Of a stretch of DNA of 64,000 nt, positions 16,631 to 25,742 are shown one piece after another. Location of the stretch: positions 2,802,654 through 2,866,653 of the forward strand of contig NZ_CP030118.1 of the NCBI RefSeq assembly GCF_006968745.1, written 5' to 3'. Source of the DNA: Brasilonema sennae CENA114. GTDB lineage: Bacteria; Cyanobacteriota; Cyanobacteriia; Cyanobacteriales; Nostocaceae. Under the pieces are notes generated by a model. That model was not told the DNA's origin and made no database searches. It saw only the letters and a program-made list of their open reading frames with translations. The position numbers and the translations under genes are program-made. Position 1 is the stretch's first letter. Each line of letters begins with the position of its first letter.

Positions 16631-18085
16631 ATGGGATGGTCTGTGGTGATTAATCAAAGAAGCGACTTGTTCCGCAAAGAAGCTTTAGACCGTGCTTCTT
16701 CGCCTGAAGAATTAGATCACATCATGCAGGTAGTCAGCCCGAAAAAGTGGCTACCTATAGTTGCAGTTGGTTCGTTGGTGGCAATGGGGCTGACTTGGAG
16801 TTTTTTAGGTCGAATTCCAATTACGGTCACGGGTACTGGAATTATAGTCTATCCCAGTACAATTACCTCATTTCAGTCACCACTTGGTGGTAAATTACAA
16901 ACAGTTAACATCCGGGTTGGCGATTTTGTAAATAGAGGAGATATATTGGCAACGCTAGACCAAAGCGAACTCCTCAAACAGCTACAACTACAACGCTCTA
17001 AATTAGGGCAACTACAAATAGAAGATCGCGCTGCTAGTTTAGTGCAACTACAGCGGCAAAACGCAGACAAAGAAGCGATTAAACAGCAAAGCGAATCTTT
17101 GCGGCAAAACCTCCAGGCAGTACAGAAATTAACACCGATTTTAAGAGACAAAGGGCTAAATTCGATTCAACGCGATCGCGTTAACCAAACACAAACTTTA
17201 AAAGCACTGCAAAAACTGCTACCTACTTTCCAACAGAGATTGAACAACCGTCAGGAGTTATTAAACGAAGGAGCAATTGCTGGCGATACGGTACTACAAG
17301 CACAGCAGGATTACTTAAATGCGGTGACACAAATTAATGAAGCCGAATCGCAACTCAAGCAACTGGATGTCAAAGAAGCAGATGCACAAAGACAATATCT
17401 AGAGAACCTGAACTCAATTAAAGATTTGCAAGCGCAGTTAAAACAATTAGATAGTAAAAAAGCAACTGCAGCGCAACAAGATCTAGAAGCAGTAACTACT
17501 CGCAAAAAAGAAATTCAGGAAGTCCGGCGCAATATTGCTCAATTAGCACTGCAATTGTCGAGTAGCAGCTTAATCAAGAGTAGCTACTCTGGACGGGTTT
17601 TAGAAATTTCGGCAACTCCAGGACAAGTTGTCTCACAGGGTACACCCATAGGAACAATAGCCGCACAACAGCTATCAACTCAACCTATGAGTGTGGCATT
17701 TTTTCCTGTTGGCGATGGCAAGAAAATTCAAAAGGGAATGAAGTTACAAGTCACGCCTAGTACAGTGCAACGGGAACGCTTTGGTGGCATCATTGGTGGT
17801 GTCACAGATGTCTCACCCTTTCCTGTGACTAAACAGGGTGCATTAAGTGTAGTAGGTAATACCGAATTTGTGGAAGCTTTAATGTCACAAGGACCGCAAA
17901 TCTTAATGACTTCTCGATTGCAATCAGACTCTTCGAGCTTTAGCGGCTACAAATGGTCTTCTTCAACTGGACCACAGATGAAAGTCACTTCAGGAACTAC
18001 TACCTCAGTACAAGTCACTGTGGAAGAACGCGCCCCGATTACATTTGTCCTGCCACTTTTAAAATCCTGGAGTGGTATTTCGTGA
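16631..18085 (+). CDS. NHLP-type HlyD-family secretion protein (periplasmic adaptor)
   Basis: 484 residues. Membrane-fusion protein that links an inner-membrane ABC exporter to the cell exterior. N-terminus: RSDLFRKEALDRASSPEELD and then one transmembrane helix (about 42-60, LPIVAVGSLVAMGL). Next come the first lipoyl half (GTGIIVYPSTITSFQSPLGG), a long coiled coil (about 115-310, many Gln/Leu/Lys heptads), the second lipoyl half (SYSGRVLEISATPGQVV) and a beta-barrel end. The SPEELD N-terminal motif and overall layout match the HlyD protein of NHLP/NHLM bacteriocin export systems (TIGR03794-like). It lies about 400 nt upstream of the fused transporter gene with a dispersed repeat between them, so co-transcription is possible but not certain. 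Confidence 0.88.
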   Translation: MGWSVVINQRSDLFRKEALDRASSPEELDHIMQVVSPKKWLPIVAVGSLVAMGLTWSFLGRIPITVTGTGIIVYPSTITSFQSPLGGKLQTVNIRVGDFVNRGDILATLDQSELLKQLQLQRSKLGQLQIEDRAASLVQLQRQNADKEAIKQQSESLRQNLQAVQKLTPILRDKGLNSIQRDRVNQTQTLKALQKLLPTFQQRLNNRQELLNEGAIAGDTVLQAQQDYLNAVTQINEAESQLKQLDVKEADAQRQYLENLNSIKDLQAQLKQLDSKKATAAQQDLEAVTTRKKEIQEVRRNIAQLALQLSSSSLIKSSYSGRVLEISATPGQVVSQGTPIGTIAAQQLSTQPMSVAFFPVGDGKKIQKGMKLQVTPSTVQRERFGGIIGGVTDVSPFPVTKQGALSVVGNTEFVEALMSQGPQILMTSRLQSDSSSFSGYKWSSSTGPQMKVTSGTTTSVQVTVEERAPITFVLPLLKSWSGIS

Positions 18086-18491
18086 TATGGTATTATGCTG
18101 TTCCGACGGAACATAAATCATACCGTTTCATTATTTTGATGACTATAAATAAAAACAGTGAACAGCTACCTACACAGTGAACAGTGAACAAGGGGTGGAC
18201 GAGTCCGTTTCCTACCTGATAACCCTTCGGGTGTGCGCAGAGCGCACGCCTTACGGCGAACGCCAGTCGCCTACGGAGGGAGACCCTCCTGCAGCGCTGG
18301 CTTACTGATAACTGTAGGACTTACGCAAAAACCCTTTTAAACCCTCTTACCTTTGCGTTCTTTGCGTCTATGTCCTGCGGACACGCTGCGCTAAGGCGGT
18401 TCATTTTTTCATTATTTTGCGTAAGTCTTGAACTGATAACTGCTAACTGATAACTGTTAAATCACAGTCAAAATTTTTTAAAAATATTTTT
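18086..18491. other. Intergenic region between HlyD and the fused transporter, filled by repeats
   Basis: No gene. Contains the 140-bp repeat at 18176-18320 (inverted copy at 63757-63905), a second GC-rich dispersed repeat around 18370-18400 (ACACGCTGCGCTAAGGCG) and 7-9 bp tandem motifs (CTGATAACTG, CAGTGAA). Confidence 0.6.
18176..18320 (+). repeat. Long dispersed repeat, inverted partner at 63757-63905
   Basis: From CAGTGAACAAGGGGTGGACG to CTGATAACTGT the sequence matches the reverse complement of 63757-63905 with only about two substitutions. It is bordered by short tandem CAGTGAA and CTGATAACTG motifs, has strong internal hairpins (GGTGTGCGCAGAGCGCACGCC) and no open frame. Confidence 0.85.
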
Positions 18492-21400
18492 ATGTTCTGG
18501 CAAAATCTAAAAAATATATTAGGGCGATCTGCGCTCCGCGCAGCAGCGAAGCTATCGCCTAAAAAAAAGCGGTGTCATACTCCTACTCTACTGCAAATGG
18601 AAGTAGTAGAATGTGGCGCTGCTGCTTTGGGAATTATTCTAAGTTATTACCATCGTATTGTCCCACTAACGGAACTGAGGCAGGCTTGCGGTGTATCGCG
18701 GGACGGAGTTAGTGCTTTAAATATCCTCAAGGCTGCTAGAAACTATAAACTTAGCGCCAAATGCTTTAAGACCAACTTAGCTGGCTTGTCGCAGTTGAAA
18801 TTTCCCTACATTATATTTTGGAACTTTAACCATTTCCTAGTTGTAGAGGGATTCGGCAAACAGCAAGTTTTTCTTAATGACCCCGCTATGGGACGGCGTA
18901 CTGTTTCCCTAGAAGAATTTAGTGGTGCTTACACAGGTGTCGTACTAGTTGCAGAACCTAGTACAGAATTTCAACGCGGAGGACGCAAGCCCAGCACAAT
19001 CTTAGCTTTGTGGTCACGGCTGCGAGGTTCTATTAGTGCATTGATTTACTGCGTGGTGGCAGGATTTTTGCTAGTCATTCCCGGACTGGCGCTACCTGCA
19101 TTCTCCCAGGTATTTGTAGACAACGTATTGATTGAGCATCGGTATGAATGGTTGCGTCCGCTAATTTTAGGTATGCTGTTTACAGCTGCACTCAACGGGT
19201 TTTTGACGCTGTTACAGTTGCAGTTCTTGCGGAAGATGAAAATCAAGTTGTCCGTGGGGATGAAGAGTCGGTATCTGTGGCACATTTTACGCCTACCCCT
19301 GAGTTTTTATGATCAGCGGTATGCTGGGGAAATCAGTAGCCGTATACAGCTCAACAACAGTGTTGCTGATATGCTTTCGGGTGAGTTAGCGACTACAGTG
19401 ATTGCAGCAGCGTCTGTATCTCTATATGTAATAGTGATGTTGCAATATGATGTGGTGCTAACCTTAATTGCGATCGCTTTTGTGATTATAAACCTTGCTG
19501 CCTTGCAGTGGGTCAGAGGGCGGCGCGTAGATGCCAACATTAAACTCATCCAAGAACAGGGAAAAGTCAGCGGCGTAGAAATTTCTGGTCTTCAGAGTAT
19601 GGAGACGCTAAAAGCATCTGGGTTAGAATCAGATTTTTTTTCCCGGTGGGCGGGTCACTATGCCAAAGCCGTCAACACGGACCAAGAATTACAGGAAACA
19701 AACCAGACAATTGGTGTTTTACCAAGTTTTCTCGAAGCGATCGCTTCCATGCTACTTTTAGCTATGGGCGGTTTGCGAGTTATGGATGGAGCTTTGAGCA
19801 TCGGAATGTTAATCGCCTTTCTCGGTATGATGGAAAGGTTTTTCGCTCCGGTAAGTAATCTCATCAACTTGGGAAGTCAACTCCAAGAGATGGAAGGTAA
19901 TCTCACTCGCCTTGATGATATCTTACGTAATCCAATTGATCGGCAGCTTGAGCAGGAAAGCAGGGAAGTAAGGGACCACAGGGGCAGGGAATCTCAGGGA
20001 GAAATAAATTCTTCCTTGCCTTATGTGCCTTCCTTGTCTTCTAGCTTACGGCTCGTCGGTTCGCAAACATCCCCCTATCTTCTAACCAAACTCAGGGGAT
20101 ACGTAGAATTACGCAATTTGACATTTGGCTATAGCCAAATCGCTCCACCGCAGATTGAAAATTTTAATCTTTTGCTCAGGCCAGGGCAACGAGTTGCTTT
20201 GGTAGGTGGAAGTGGTTCTGGAAAGTCTACCATTGCCAAACTTTTGTGTGGCTTATACCAACCGTGGGAAGGAGAAATTCGATTTGACGAGAACCGCAGA
20301 GAGGAAATTTCTCGTCAAGTACTAGCCAATTCTATTTCTGTTGTAGAGCAAGAGATTTTGTTATTTGCTGGTACAGTCAGAGATAACTTGACGCTTTGGG
20401 ATAGTACTATTCCTGACACTCATCTGGTTCGGGCTTGTCAAGACGCAGAACTTCACGATGTCATCCTTTCACTGCCAAATGGGTACAATTCCGACCTTTT
20501 GGAAGGTGCTACCAATTTGAGTGGTGGTCAGCGACAACGGCTAGAAATTGCACGTGCTTTGGTTAATAATCCTAGTATTCTGATCATGGATGAAGCCACT
20601 AGCGCCTTGGATAGCGAAACAGAAAAGAACGTCACTCGAAATCTGCGGTTGCGCGGTTGCACTTGCATCATCGTGGCACATCGACTCTCAACCATCCGAG
20701 ATTGTGATGAAATTATTGTCCTTGATCGCGGCAAGATAGTCCAACGGGGAACCCATGAAGAATTACAGCAAGTTGAAGGGCTGTACTTAGAATTAATCCG
20801 CAGTGAAGGAGAGGAGCAGGAGGAGCAGGGAGTAGGGAGCAGGGAGCAGGGAGTAGGGGACCAAATCAATTCAAAATTAGAAGACTCTGCCTCATCCGCC
20901 TCATCTGTGTTGTCTTTTTCAAATCTCAAAGGACAACATTACCGTTTACAATGCAATGAATCGCTACAGCTAGATGAGCCTGAGACAATTTGGCTAGTGA
21001 AATCTGGTAGCTTGGCGTTATTTGGGATTGCAGTGAATAATAGCATTCCAAAAGATACCCGTCGCTATTTATTTAGTAGCACAGCAGGACAGGCGATGTT
21101 TGCGACTGCACCAAGTAAGACAGACAACGAGCAAAAAATTTTAGCGGTGTCGCTTGAGGAGACAGAAATTGTCAAAGTATCCAAAGCCGACTTTAATCAA
21201 TTGTTTGCTAACGCTAATAAAGAAGTCGTAACTCTGATAGAACACTGGATTTATCAATTAGGTTCAGTACTTGCTGGCATCACTACACCAACGATACCAA
21301 CATCGCTTCCGGAAACCCGCGACATCTCCTTAGTCAAAGACCAAATATTCCAGCCGCATCAAATATCGTGGGTGCAAGTCGTGCAAGGACGTGTTCGATG

Positions 21401-23843
21401 GATGGGGTTTGAGGAACTCTCGTTAACTCCTGCATCAGCAATCTTGCCTTTAGGTGCGAATATGTGGCTACAAGCAGATAACACTGTTGAGCTAAAAAGT
21501 GTTAACACCTTAGAAATCGAAGATATCAATTCCTTATTAGGCGGTTTGTCCCAATTACAAACTTATTTTCTTTTTTGTATTAATCTGCTTCAACGGCAGG
21601 AAGTGGATGCAGAATTACTCAGATTTCAAGCCAGAGAACGTCTTGAAAGGCAAGTGATGCAAGAGACGTTAGCAGAATTAGCATCTGTATTGCCACAGCC
21701 AAAGTCAGACAGACTAAATAATAGTTCAGAATTCAGTAGTAGTCTTGATTCAACTGATCCAGATCAAGCCTTACTCATTGCTGCTGGTGCAGTAGGAAAA
21801 GCATTAGGAATTAAGATTTGTCCCCCAGCTGCATCAGAAGATTTATCACGAGTGCAAGATCCTGTGGAAGCGATCGCCCGTGCTTCCCATATCCGTGTAC
21901 GGCGAATTCAGTTGCGAGACAAGTGGTGGGAAAAGGATTGCGGGGCAATGTTGGCATTTACGATTGAGGATAAACTGCCAGTCGCACTATTGCCAGTGTC
22001 TGCTACGCGTTACGAACTCTACGCCCCTTCGGAACAAAGGCGCATTCCTGTAGATACCCCCATAGCAAGAGTGTTAGCTTCGACTGCCTACGTATTCTAT
22101 CGACCTTTGCCTGATAAACAGCTCAAAACTCTTGATTTGCTTCGGTTTGCCCTTCAAGGTCATTACAAAGAACTGATCGTAATTTTAGTGATGGGCATGA
22201 CTATCAGTCTATTAGGAATGCTAACACCTCAAGCTACAGCAATCCTGATCGACAAAGCTATCCCAGATGCTAATCGGGGGTTGTTAACCCAGATTGCTTT
22301 TGGTTTGATAGCTGCTGCCTTTGGTGGAATGCTGTTTCAACTAGCCCTTGGATTTGCTACGATTAGGCTAGAAACTTTTGCCGATTCCTCTACTCAAGCC
22401 GCAGTGTGGGATCGATTGTTAAAGTTAAAAGCTTCCTTTTTTCGCTCCTTCTCAGTTGGTGATTTGGATTCTAGAGTCACGGCGATTACTCAAATTCGCC
22501 AAAGACTAGGTAGTACAATCTTAAGAACAATCTTCTCCAGTTTGTTCTCGCTACTCAATCTGGGACTATTGTTCTACTACAGTCTTCCCTTAGCTTTGAT
22601 AGCTTGTGTAGTAGCATTCGTAAATATTGCTGTCACAATCATCTCTGGTACTCTGATTGTCCGCAAAGTTCGCCCTCTGCTAGAGCAAGAAGGACAAATC
22701 TTTGGTGTGATGGTGCAGTTAATTAATGGAGTTACCAAACTCCGAGTCGCTAAAGCTGAAGCCCGCGCCTTTGGTTATTGGGGAAAACAATATACCCATC
22801 AATTGAAATTAATCCTAAGTACCCAAGTCATTGAAGACACTGTCACCGTTATCAATCACGTGTTACCTGCATTAACAACTGCCGCCCTCTTCTGGTTTGC
22901 TACTAGCTTAATTGTGCAGTCCCAAGTCCCTGGAGGCTCTGGTTTATCAACTGGTACTTTTTTAGCATTTAACGTCGCTTTTGGCACTTTTGTCAACGGA
23001 GCTACCAGTTTAAGCAGCACAGTTGTGGAAGTTTTACAAATCTTGCCTTTGTGGCAACGTGCTCAACCAATACTGCAAGGTGAACTAGAAGTCAAGTCTC
23101 ATCAGGCAGATCCAGGAAGACTAGCGGGTAGATTAGATGTAGATCGGGTATCTTTCCGTTACCGCGATGATGGTCAATTAATCTTGGAAAATGTCAGTAT
23201 CCACGCCCAACCAGGAGAATTTATTGCCATTGTCGGGTCTTCAGGTAGCGGGAAATCAACGTTATTAAGGTTACTTTTGGGATTTGAATTCCCAAAATCT
23301 GGCACGATTTATTACGACGGACAAGATTTAGCAGGGTTAGATGTCCATGCTGTGCGCCGCCAATTAGGTGTAGTACTGCAAAATAGTCGCTTGATGTCAG
23401 CCTCAATTTTTGAGAATATTGCCAGTAATGCATTGATTACGATGGATGAAGCTTGGCAAGCAGCTCAAATGGCAGGTTTTGCAGATGATGTTGCCGCGAT
23501 GCCGATGCAAATGCATACAATCGTCAGTGAGGGAGGTAGTAATCTCTCCGGCGGACAACGACAGCGGCTGTTGATTGCTCGGGCACTCGCATTAAAACCC
23601 CGCATTTTGTTATTTGATGAGGCTACCAGTGCGCTTGATAACAGAACTCAGGCGATCGTCAGTGAAAGTTTAGATAAACTGCAAGTTACCCGAATTGTGA
23701 TCGCCCACCGACTGAGTACAATCCGTAACGCTGACCGCATTTATGTACTCCAAGGAGGTCGAATTTTGCAGCAGGGTCGTTTTGAGGAACTGGCTAAAGT
23801 TGAGGGGCTGTTTGCTCAATTGATGGCGAGGCAGATGAGTTAA
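18492..23843 (+). CDS. Fused NHLP exporter: C39 peptidase-ABC joined to regulatory-domain ABC (1783 residues)
   Basis: A single frame that joins what are normally two NHLP/NHLM export genes (ABC1, TIGR03796-like; ABC2, TIGR03797-like). Part 1 (to about 770): C39 peptidase with catalytic Cys41 (QMEVVECGAAAL), His in WNFNHFLVVEG and Asp in NDPAMG, a membrane domain (about 175-460), then an ATPase with GGSGSGKST (about 571), LSGGQ (about 676) and LIMDEATSALD (about 697). Part 2 (about 803-1783): a cyclic-nucleotide-binding-like N-domain, a degenerate second region, a membrane domain (about 1215-1500) and an ATPase with GSSGSGKST (about 1581), LSGGQ (about 1685) and LLFDEATSALD (about 1706). Both ATPase sites look intact. 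Expected role: cut GG leaders and export the cores. Two linkers (about 486-533 and 772-803) are low-complexity Glu/Gln/Gly/Ser sequence that at DNA level is dispersed-repeat sequence read in frame. Confidence 0.88.
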   Translation: MFWQNLKNILGRSALRAAAKLSPKKKRCHTPTLLQMEVVECGAAALGIILSYYHRIVPLTELRQACGVSRDGVSALNILKAARNYKLSAKCFKTNLAGLSQLKFPYIIFWNFNHFLVVEGFGKQQVFLNDPAMGRRTVSLEEFSGAYTGVVLVAEPSTEFQRGGRKPSTILALWSRLRGSISALIYCVVAGFLLVIPGLALPAFSQVFVDNVLIEHRYEWLRPLILGMLFTAALNGFLTLLQLQFLRKMKIKLSVGMKSRYLWHILRLPLSFYDQRYAGEISSRIQLNNSVADMLSGELATTVIAAASVSLYVIVMLQYDVVLTLIAIAFVIINLAALQWVRGRRVDANIKLIQEQGKVSGVEISGLQSMETLKASGLESDFFSRWAGHYAKAVNTDQELQETNQTIGVLPSFLEAIASMLLLAMGGLRVMDGALSIGMLIAFLGMMERFFAPVSNLINLGSQLQEMEGNLTRLDDILRNPIDRQLEQESREVRDHRGRESQGEINSSLPYVPSLSSSLRLVGSQTSPYLLTKLRGYVELRNLTFGYSQIAPPQIENFNLLLRPGQRVALVGGSGSGKSTIAKLLCGLYQPWEGEIRFDENRREEISRQVLANSISVVEQEILLFAGTVRDNLTLWDSTIPDTHLVRACQDAELHDVILSLPNGYNSDLLEGATNLSGGQRQRLEIARALVNNPSILIMDEATSALDSETEKNVTRNLRLRGCTCIIVAHRLSTIRDCDEIIVLDRGKIVQRGTHEELQQVEGLYLELIRSEGEEQEEQGVGSREQGVGDQINSKLEDSASSASSVLSFSNLKGQHYRLQCNESLQLDEPETIWLVKSGSLALFGIAVNNSIPKDTRRYLFSSTAGQAMFATAPSKTDNEQKILAVSLEETEIVKVSKADFNQLFANANKEVVTLIEHWIYQLGSVLAGITTPTIPTSLPETRDISLVKDQIFQPHQISWVQVVQGRVRWMGFEELSLTPASAILPLGANMWLQADNTVELKSVNTLEIEDINSLLGGLSQLQTYFLFCINLLQRQEVDAELLRFQARERLERQVMQETLAELASVLPQPKSDRLNNSSEFSSSLDSTDPDQALLIAAGAVGKALGIKICPPAASEDLSRVQDPVEAIARASHIRVRRIQLRDKWWEKDCGAMLAFTIEDKLPVALLPVSATRYELYAPSEQRRIPVDTPIARVLASTAYVFYRPLPDKQLKTLDLLRFALQGHYKELIVILVMGMTISLLGMLTPQATAILIDKAIPDANRGLLTQIAFGLIAAAFGGMLFQLALGFATIRLETFADSSTQAAVWDRLLKLKASFFRSFSVGDLDSRVTAITQIRQRLGSTILRTIFSSLFSLLNLGLLFYYSLPLALIACVVAFVNIAVTIISGTLIVRKVRPLLEQEGQIFGVMVQLINGVTKLRVAKAEARAFGYWGKQYTHQLKLILSTQVIEDTVTVINHVLPALTTAALFWFATSLIVQSQVPGGSGLSTGTFLAFNVAFGTFVNGATSLSSTVVEVLQILPLWQRAQPILQGELEVKSHQADPGRLAGRLDVDRVSFRYRDDGQLILENVSIHAQPGEFIAIVGSSGSGKSTLLRLLLGFEFPKSGTIYYDGQDLAGLDVHAVRRQLGVVLQNSRLMSASIFENIASNALITMDEAWQAAQMAGFADDVAAMPMQMHTIVSEGGSNLSGGQRQRLLIARALALKPRILLFDEATSALDNRTQAIVSESLDKLQVTRIVIAHRLSTIRNADRIYVLQGGRILQQGRFEELAKVEGLFAQLMARQMS
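20806..20866 (+). repeat. GGGAGCAGGGAGTA-type repeat translated as the ABC1-ABC2 linker
   Basis: 7-bp units of the GGGAGCA / GGGAGTA type, the same as the intergenic array at 63113-63285, read as EEQEEQGVGSREQGVG at the join of the two transporter halves. Because 21 bp is seven codons, such arrays stay open in this frame whatever their copy number. Confidence 0.75.
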
Positions 23844-23897
23844 CAATTCAAAATTCGTTTTGAAAAGTTTACTCTGTCGGGAAACGCGAACGTTGCA

Positions 23898-25739
23898 TTA
23901 TCTAAGATAACTATCAGCAATAGCAGCAAAATTTACATCATTAAAATCAATATATCCAAAAAATGAGTTATTAATTGTTTCTTTTAAGACATTAGAATCA
24001 CTCCACGAAGAGGGAAACCAAAAATCACTTCTAATTTCTAAGTCTTTATATTTCCCGTTAGATTCTATGCGCTGCTGTAACAAATACTCGTACACAAATT
24101 GTTTCCTGATACTTCTTTCTTTCAATTCTCTAAAATTGTTACTAATAGAAAAAGCTTCCGGTTCTAAATATTTGATATCAACTATTTGAAAACCACAAGA
24201 TACTTTTTGTATAAAATCAGCAAACGTACTAACTAAATCATCGATACTCTTGTCATAACGTTCTCTAACATAATATCTAAACAAAGAGTTATTAAAAACA
24301 TTATAATAATCTACTTCTACACCTAAGTCAGTTTCTAAAAAATCTTTAAACGTAGCGGGTGTCAAAATACCATTTTTCAAAGCGACGCAAAAGACATGAT
24401 TAACTTGAAACATCAAATCTAATTCACTAGGGTTTAATTCATCGACATCAATATGCCAAAATGAATAAAAGTTGTTAGGTAATTGCGAATTAATCAATAA
24501 TTTCTTGCCAACTACAGAATATATTTTTTCTAGCTCTACAAAAGTATGCCCTGCTTCTGGAGATTGATTTTTATAACATATCCTTATCCTACGCTCATAC
24601 TCTACTTCCCCAGATATGTAACAATTGAAAAGAGTTTCGTAAGAATAATCATTCCAATCCTTTCTATACAATGTGAAATATTGATTGAAGCGTTCTATAT
24701 TATTTTGTATAAAATATTTACCAAAATAATATACAACTGCATCAGGCATTAGCTGCTTGCCATTAATTATAAAAGTATCAGTCAAATCCAAGATTTTTGG
24801 CTTACTATTAACTAGTGCCAGTACATCATCAGCTATGTATCTACCATCCAAATGCAAAATATATTCTGGCGCTAAATTCTTCGCTAAATATGTTATGCAC
24901 ATAGATTCCCAAACGCTATGGAAGTTCTTAATACCCCAAATTTCTCCTTCATCCTGTTGGGATAGTTCTCCATATAAAAATAACTCAATCGCATCGTGAA
25001 ACTGCCAAAAATCATCATCCTTAAGCGGAGTATAGCGTTTGATTAACTCCAAAACATCCTTGAGAATATCTATAGTTTGAGTGCAGTACTCTTCATGGAA
25101 TAAACTGTACTCTGCCCCTATATATCTATGTTTAAAATCTTCTGCTAGTACCTGCAACTCAGGCGGAATTTCTTCATCTAGCTTCTGCTTAATTTCCCAG
25201 AGGATATAGCAATACATTGCCACAATATCTGTAGACTGGTACTTTACTTGCTGTCGGGGCAAGGTCATTGCATCAATATATGCCCCACCATTATTTTGAT
25301 ACACTGCCCTGTGCAAAAAGCGATGAATCTGAGAGTAGTCAATTTTCTCAGTTATCCCTAACCGATAAGCTAAAGACAGTATTTTTAGTTCATCATAAGC
25401 AGCCAAAATAGCACCAATATTATCCAGCTTGGAATAGAGCATATTTCCTTCATTAACAGCATCAGGTAGGCTGATTTTCTGAGTGCTGCCATCACCCCGA
25501 ACAACTCCATCTCTATCAGCAGTAGATTGCAGATATCCTTTAAAATTACAAATATCTTTAAATTGGCGTAATATCTTGTAGAGCAAGAAGAATATATAGC
25601 ATTTGCTATTATACGTATCAAACACAGCAGGGTCAAAACCACGGGGCAAGCACAATTGGATTTGGGAATCGCGCTTTTGAATGCCGACAAACGAATATTT
25701 ATCGTTAACAACTGGTTGCAATTCGTGGAAGTTTAGCAT
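23898..25739 (-). CDS. McrC-like / LlaJI-family restriction endonuclease subunit
   Basis: 613 residues, transcribed 3 nt after the McrB-like gene (25743-26882), so certainly co-transcribed. A PD-(D/E)xK-type nuclease core is visible in the middle to C-terminal half: MPDAVVYY (about 340-347) and QIVDIKYL (near 535). The N-terminal half is helical and is probably the part that docks on the McrB ring. Organisation (AAA+ GTPase plus separate nuclease, no methyltransferase next to it) matches modification-dependent McrBC systems, and the sequence style recalls the R.LlaJI subunit family; I cannot decide between them. It would cut invading DNA when driven by the McrB-like motor. The unit is AT-richer than its neighbours. 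Confidence 0.7.
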   Translation of the reverse strand: MLNFHELQPVVNDKYSFVGIQKRDSQIQLCLPRGFDPAVFDTYNSKCYIFFLLYKILRQFKDICNFKGYLQSTADRDGVVRGDGSTQKISLPDAVNEGNMLYSKLDNIGAILAAYDELKILSLAYRLGITEKIDYSQIHRFLHRAVYQNNGGAYIDAMTLPRQQVKYQSTDIVAMYCYILWEIKQKLDEEIPPELQVLAEDFKHRYIGAEYSLFHEEYCTQTIDILKDVLELIKRYTPLKDDDFWQFHDAIELFLYGELSQQDEGEIWGIKNFHSVWESMCITYLAKNLAPEYILHLDGRYIADDVLALVNSKPKILDLTDTFIINGKQLMPDAVVYYFGKYFIQNNIERFNQYFTLYRKDWNDYSYETLFNCYISGEVEYERRIRICYKNQSPEAGHTFVELEKIYSVVGKKLLINSQLPNNFYSFWHIDVDELNPSELDLMFQVNHVFCVALKNGILTPATFKDFLETDLGVEVDYYNVFNNSLFRYYVRERYDKSIDDLVSTFADFIQKVSCGFQIVDIKYLEPEAFSISNNFRELKERSIRKQFVYEYLLQQRIESNGKYKDLEIRSDFWFPSSWSDSNVLKETINNSFFGYIDFNDVNFAAIADSYLR

Positions 25740-25742
25740 TAG

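Noticed and set aside
16631..23843. Type I haemolysin secretion system
   Set aside because: HlyD and ABC parts superficially fit, but the C39 peptidase with intact Cys/His/Asp, the regulatory-domain ABC and the GG precursors point to NHLP-type peptide export; no RTX protein or TolC gene is nearby.
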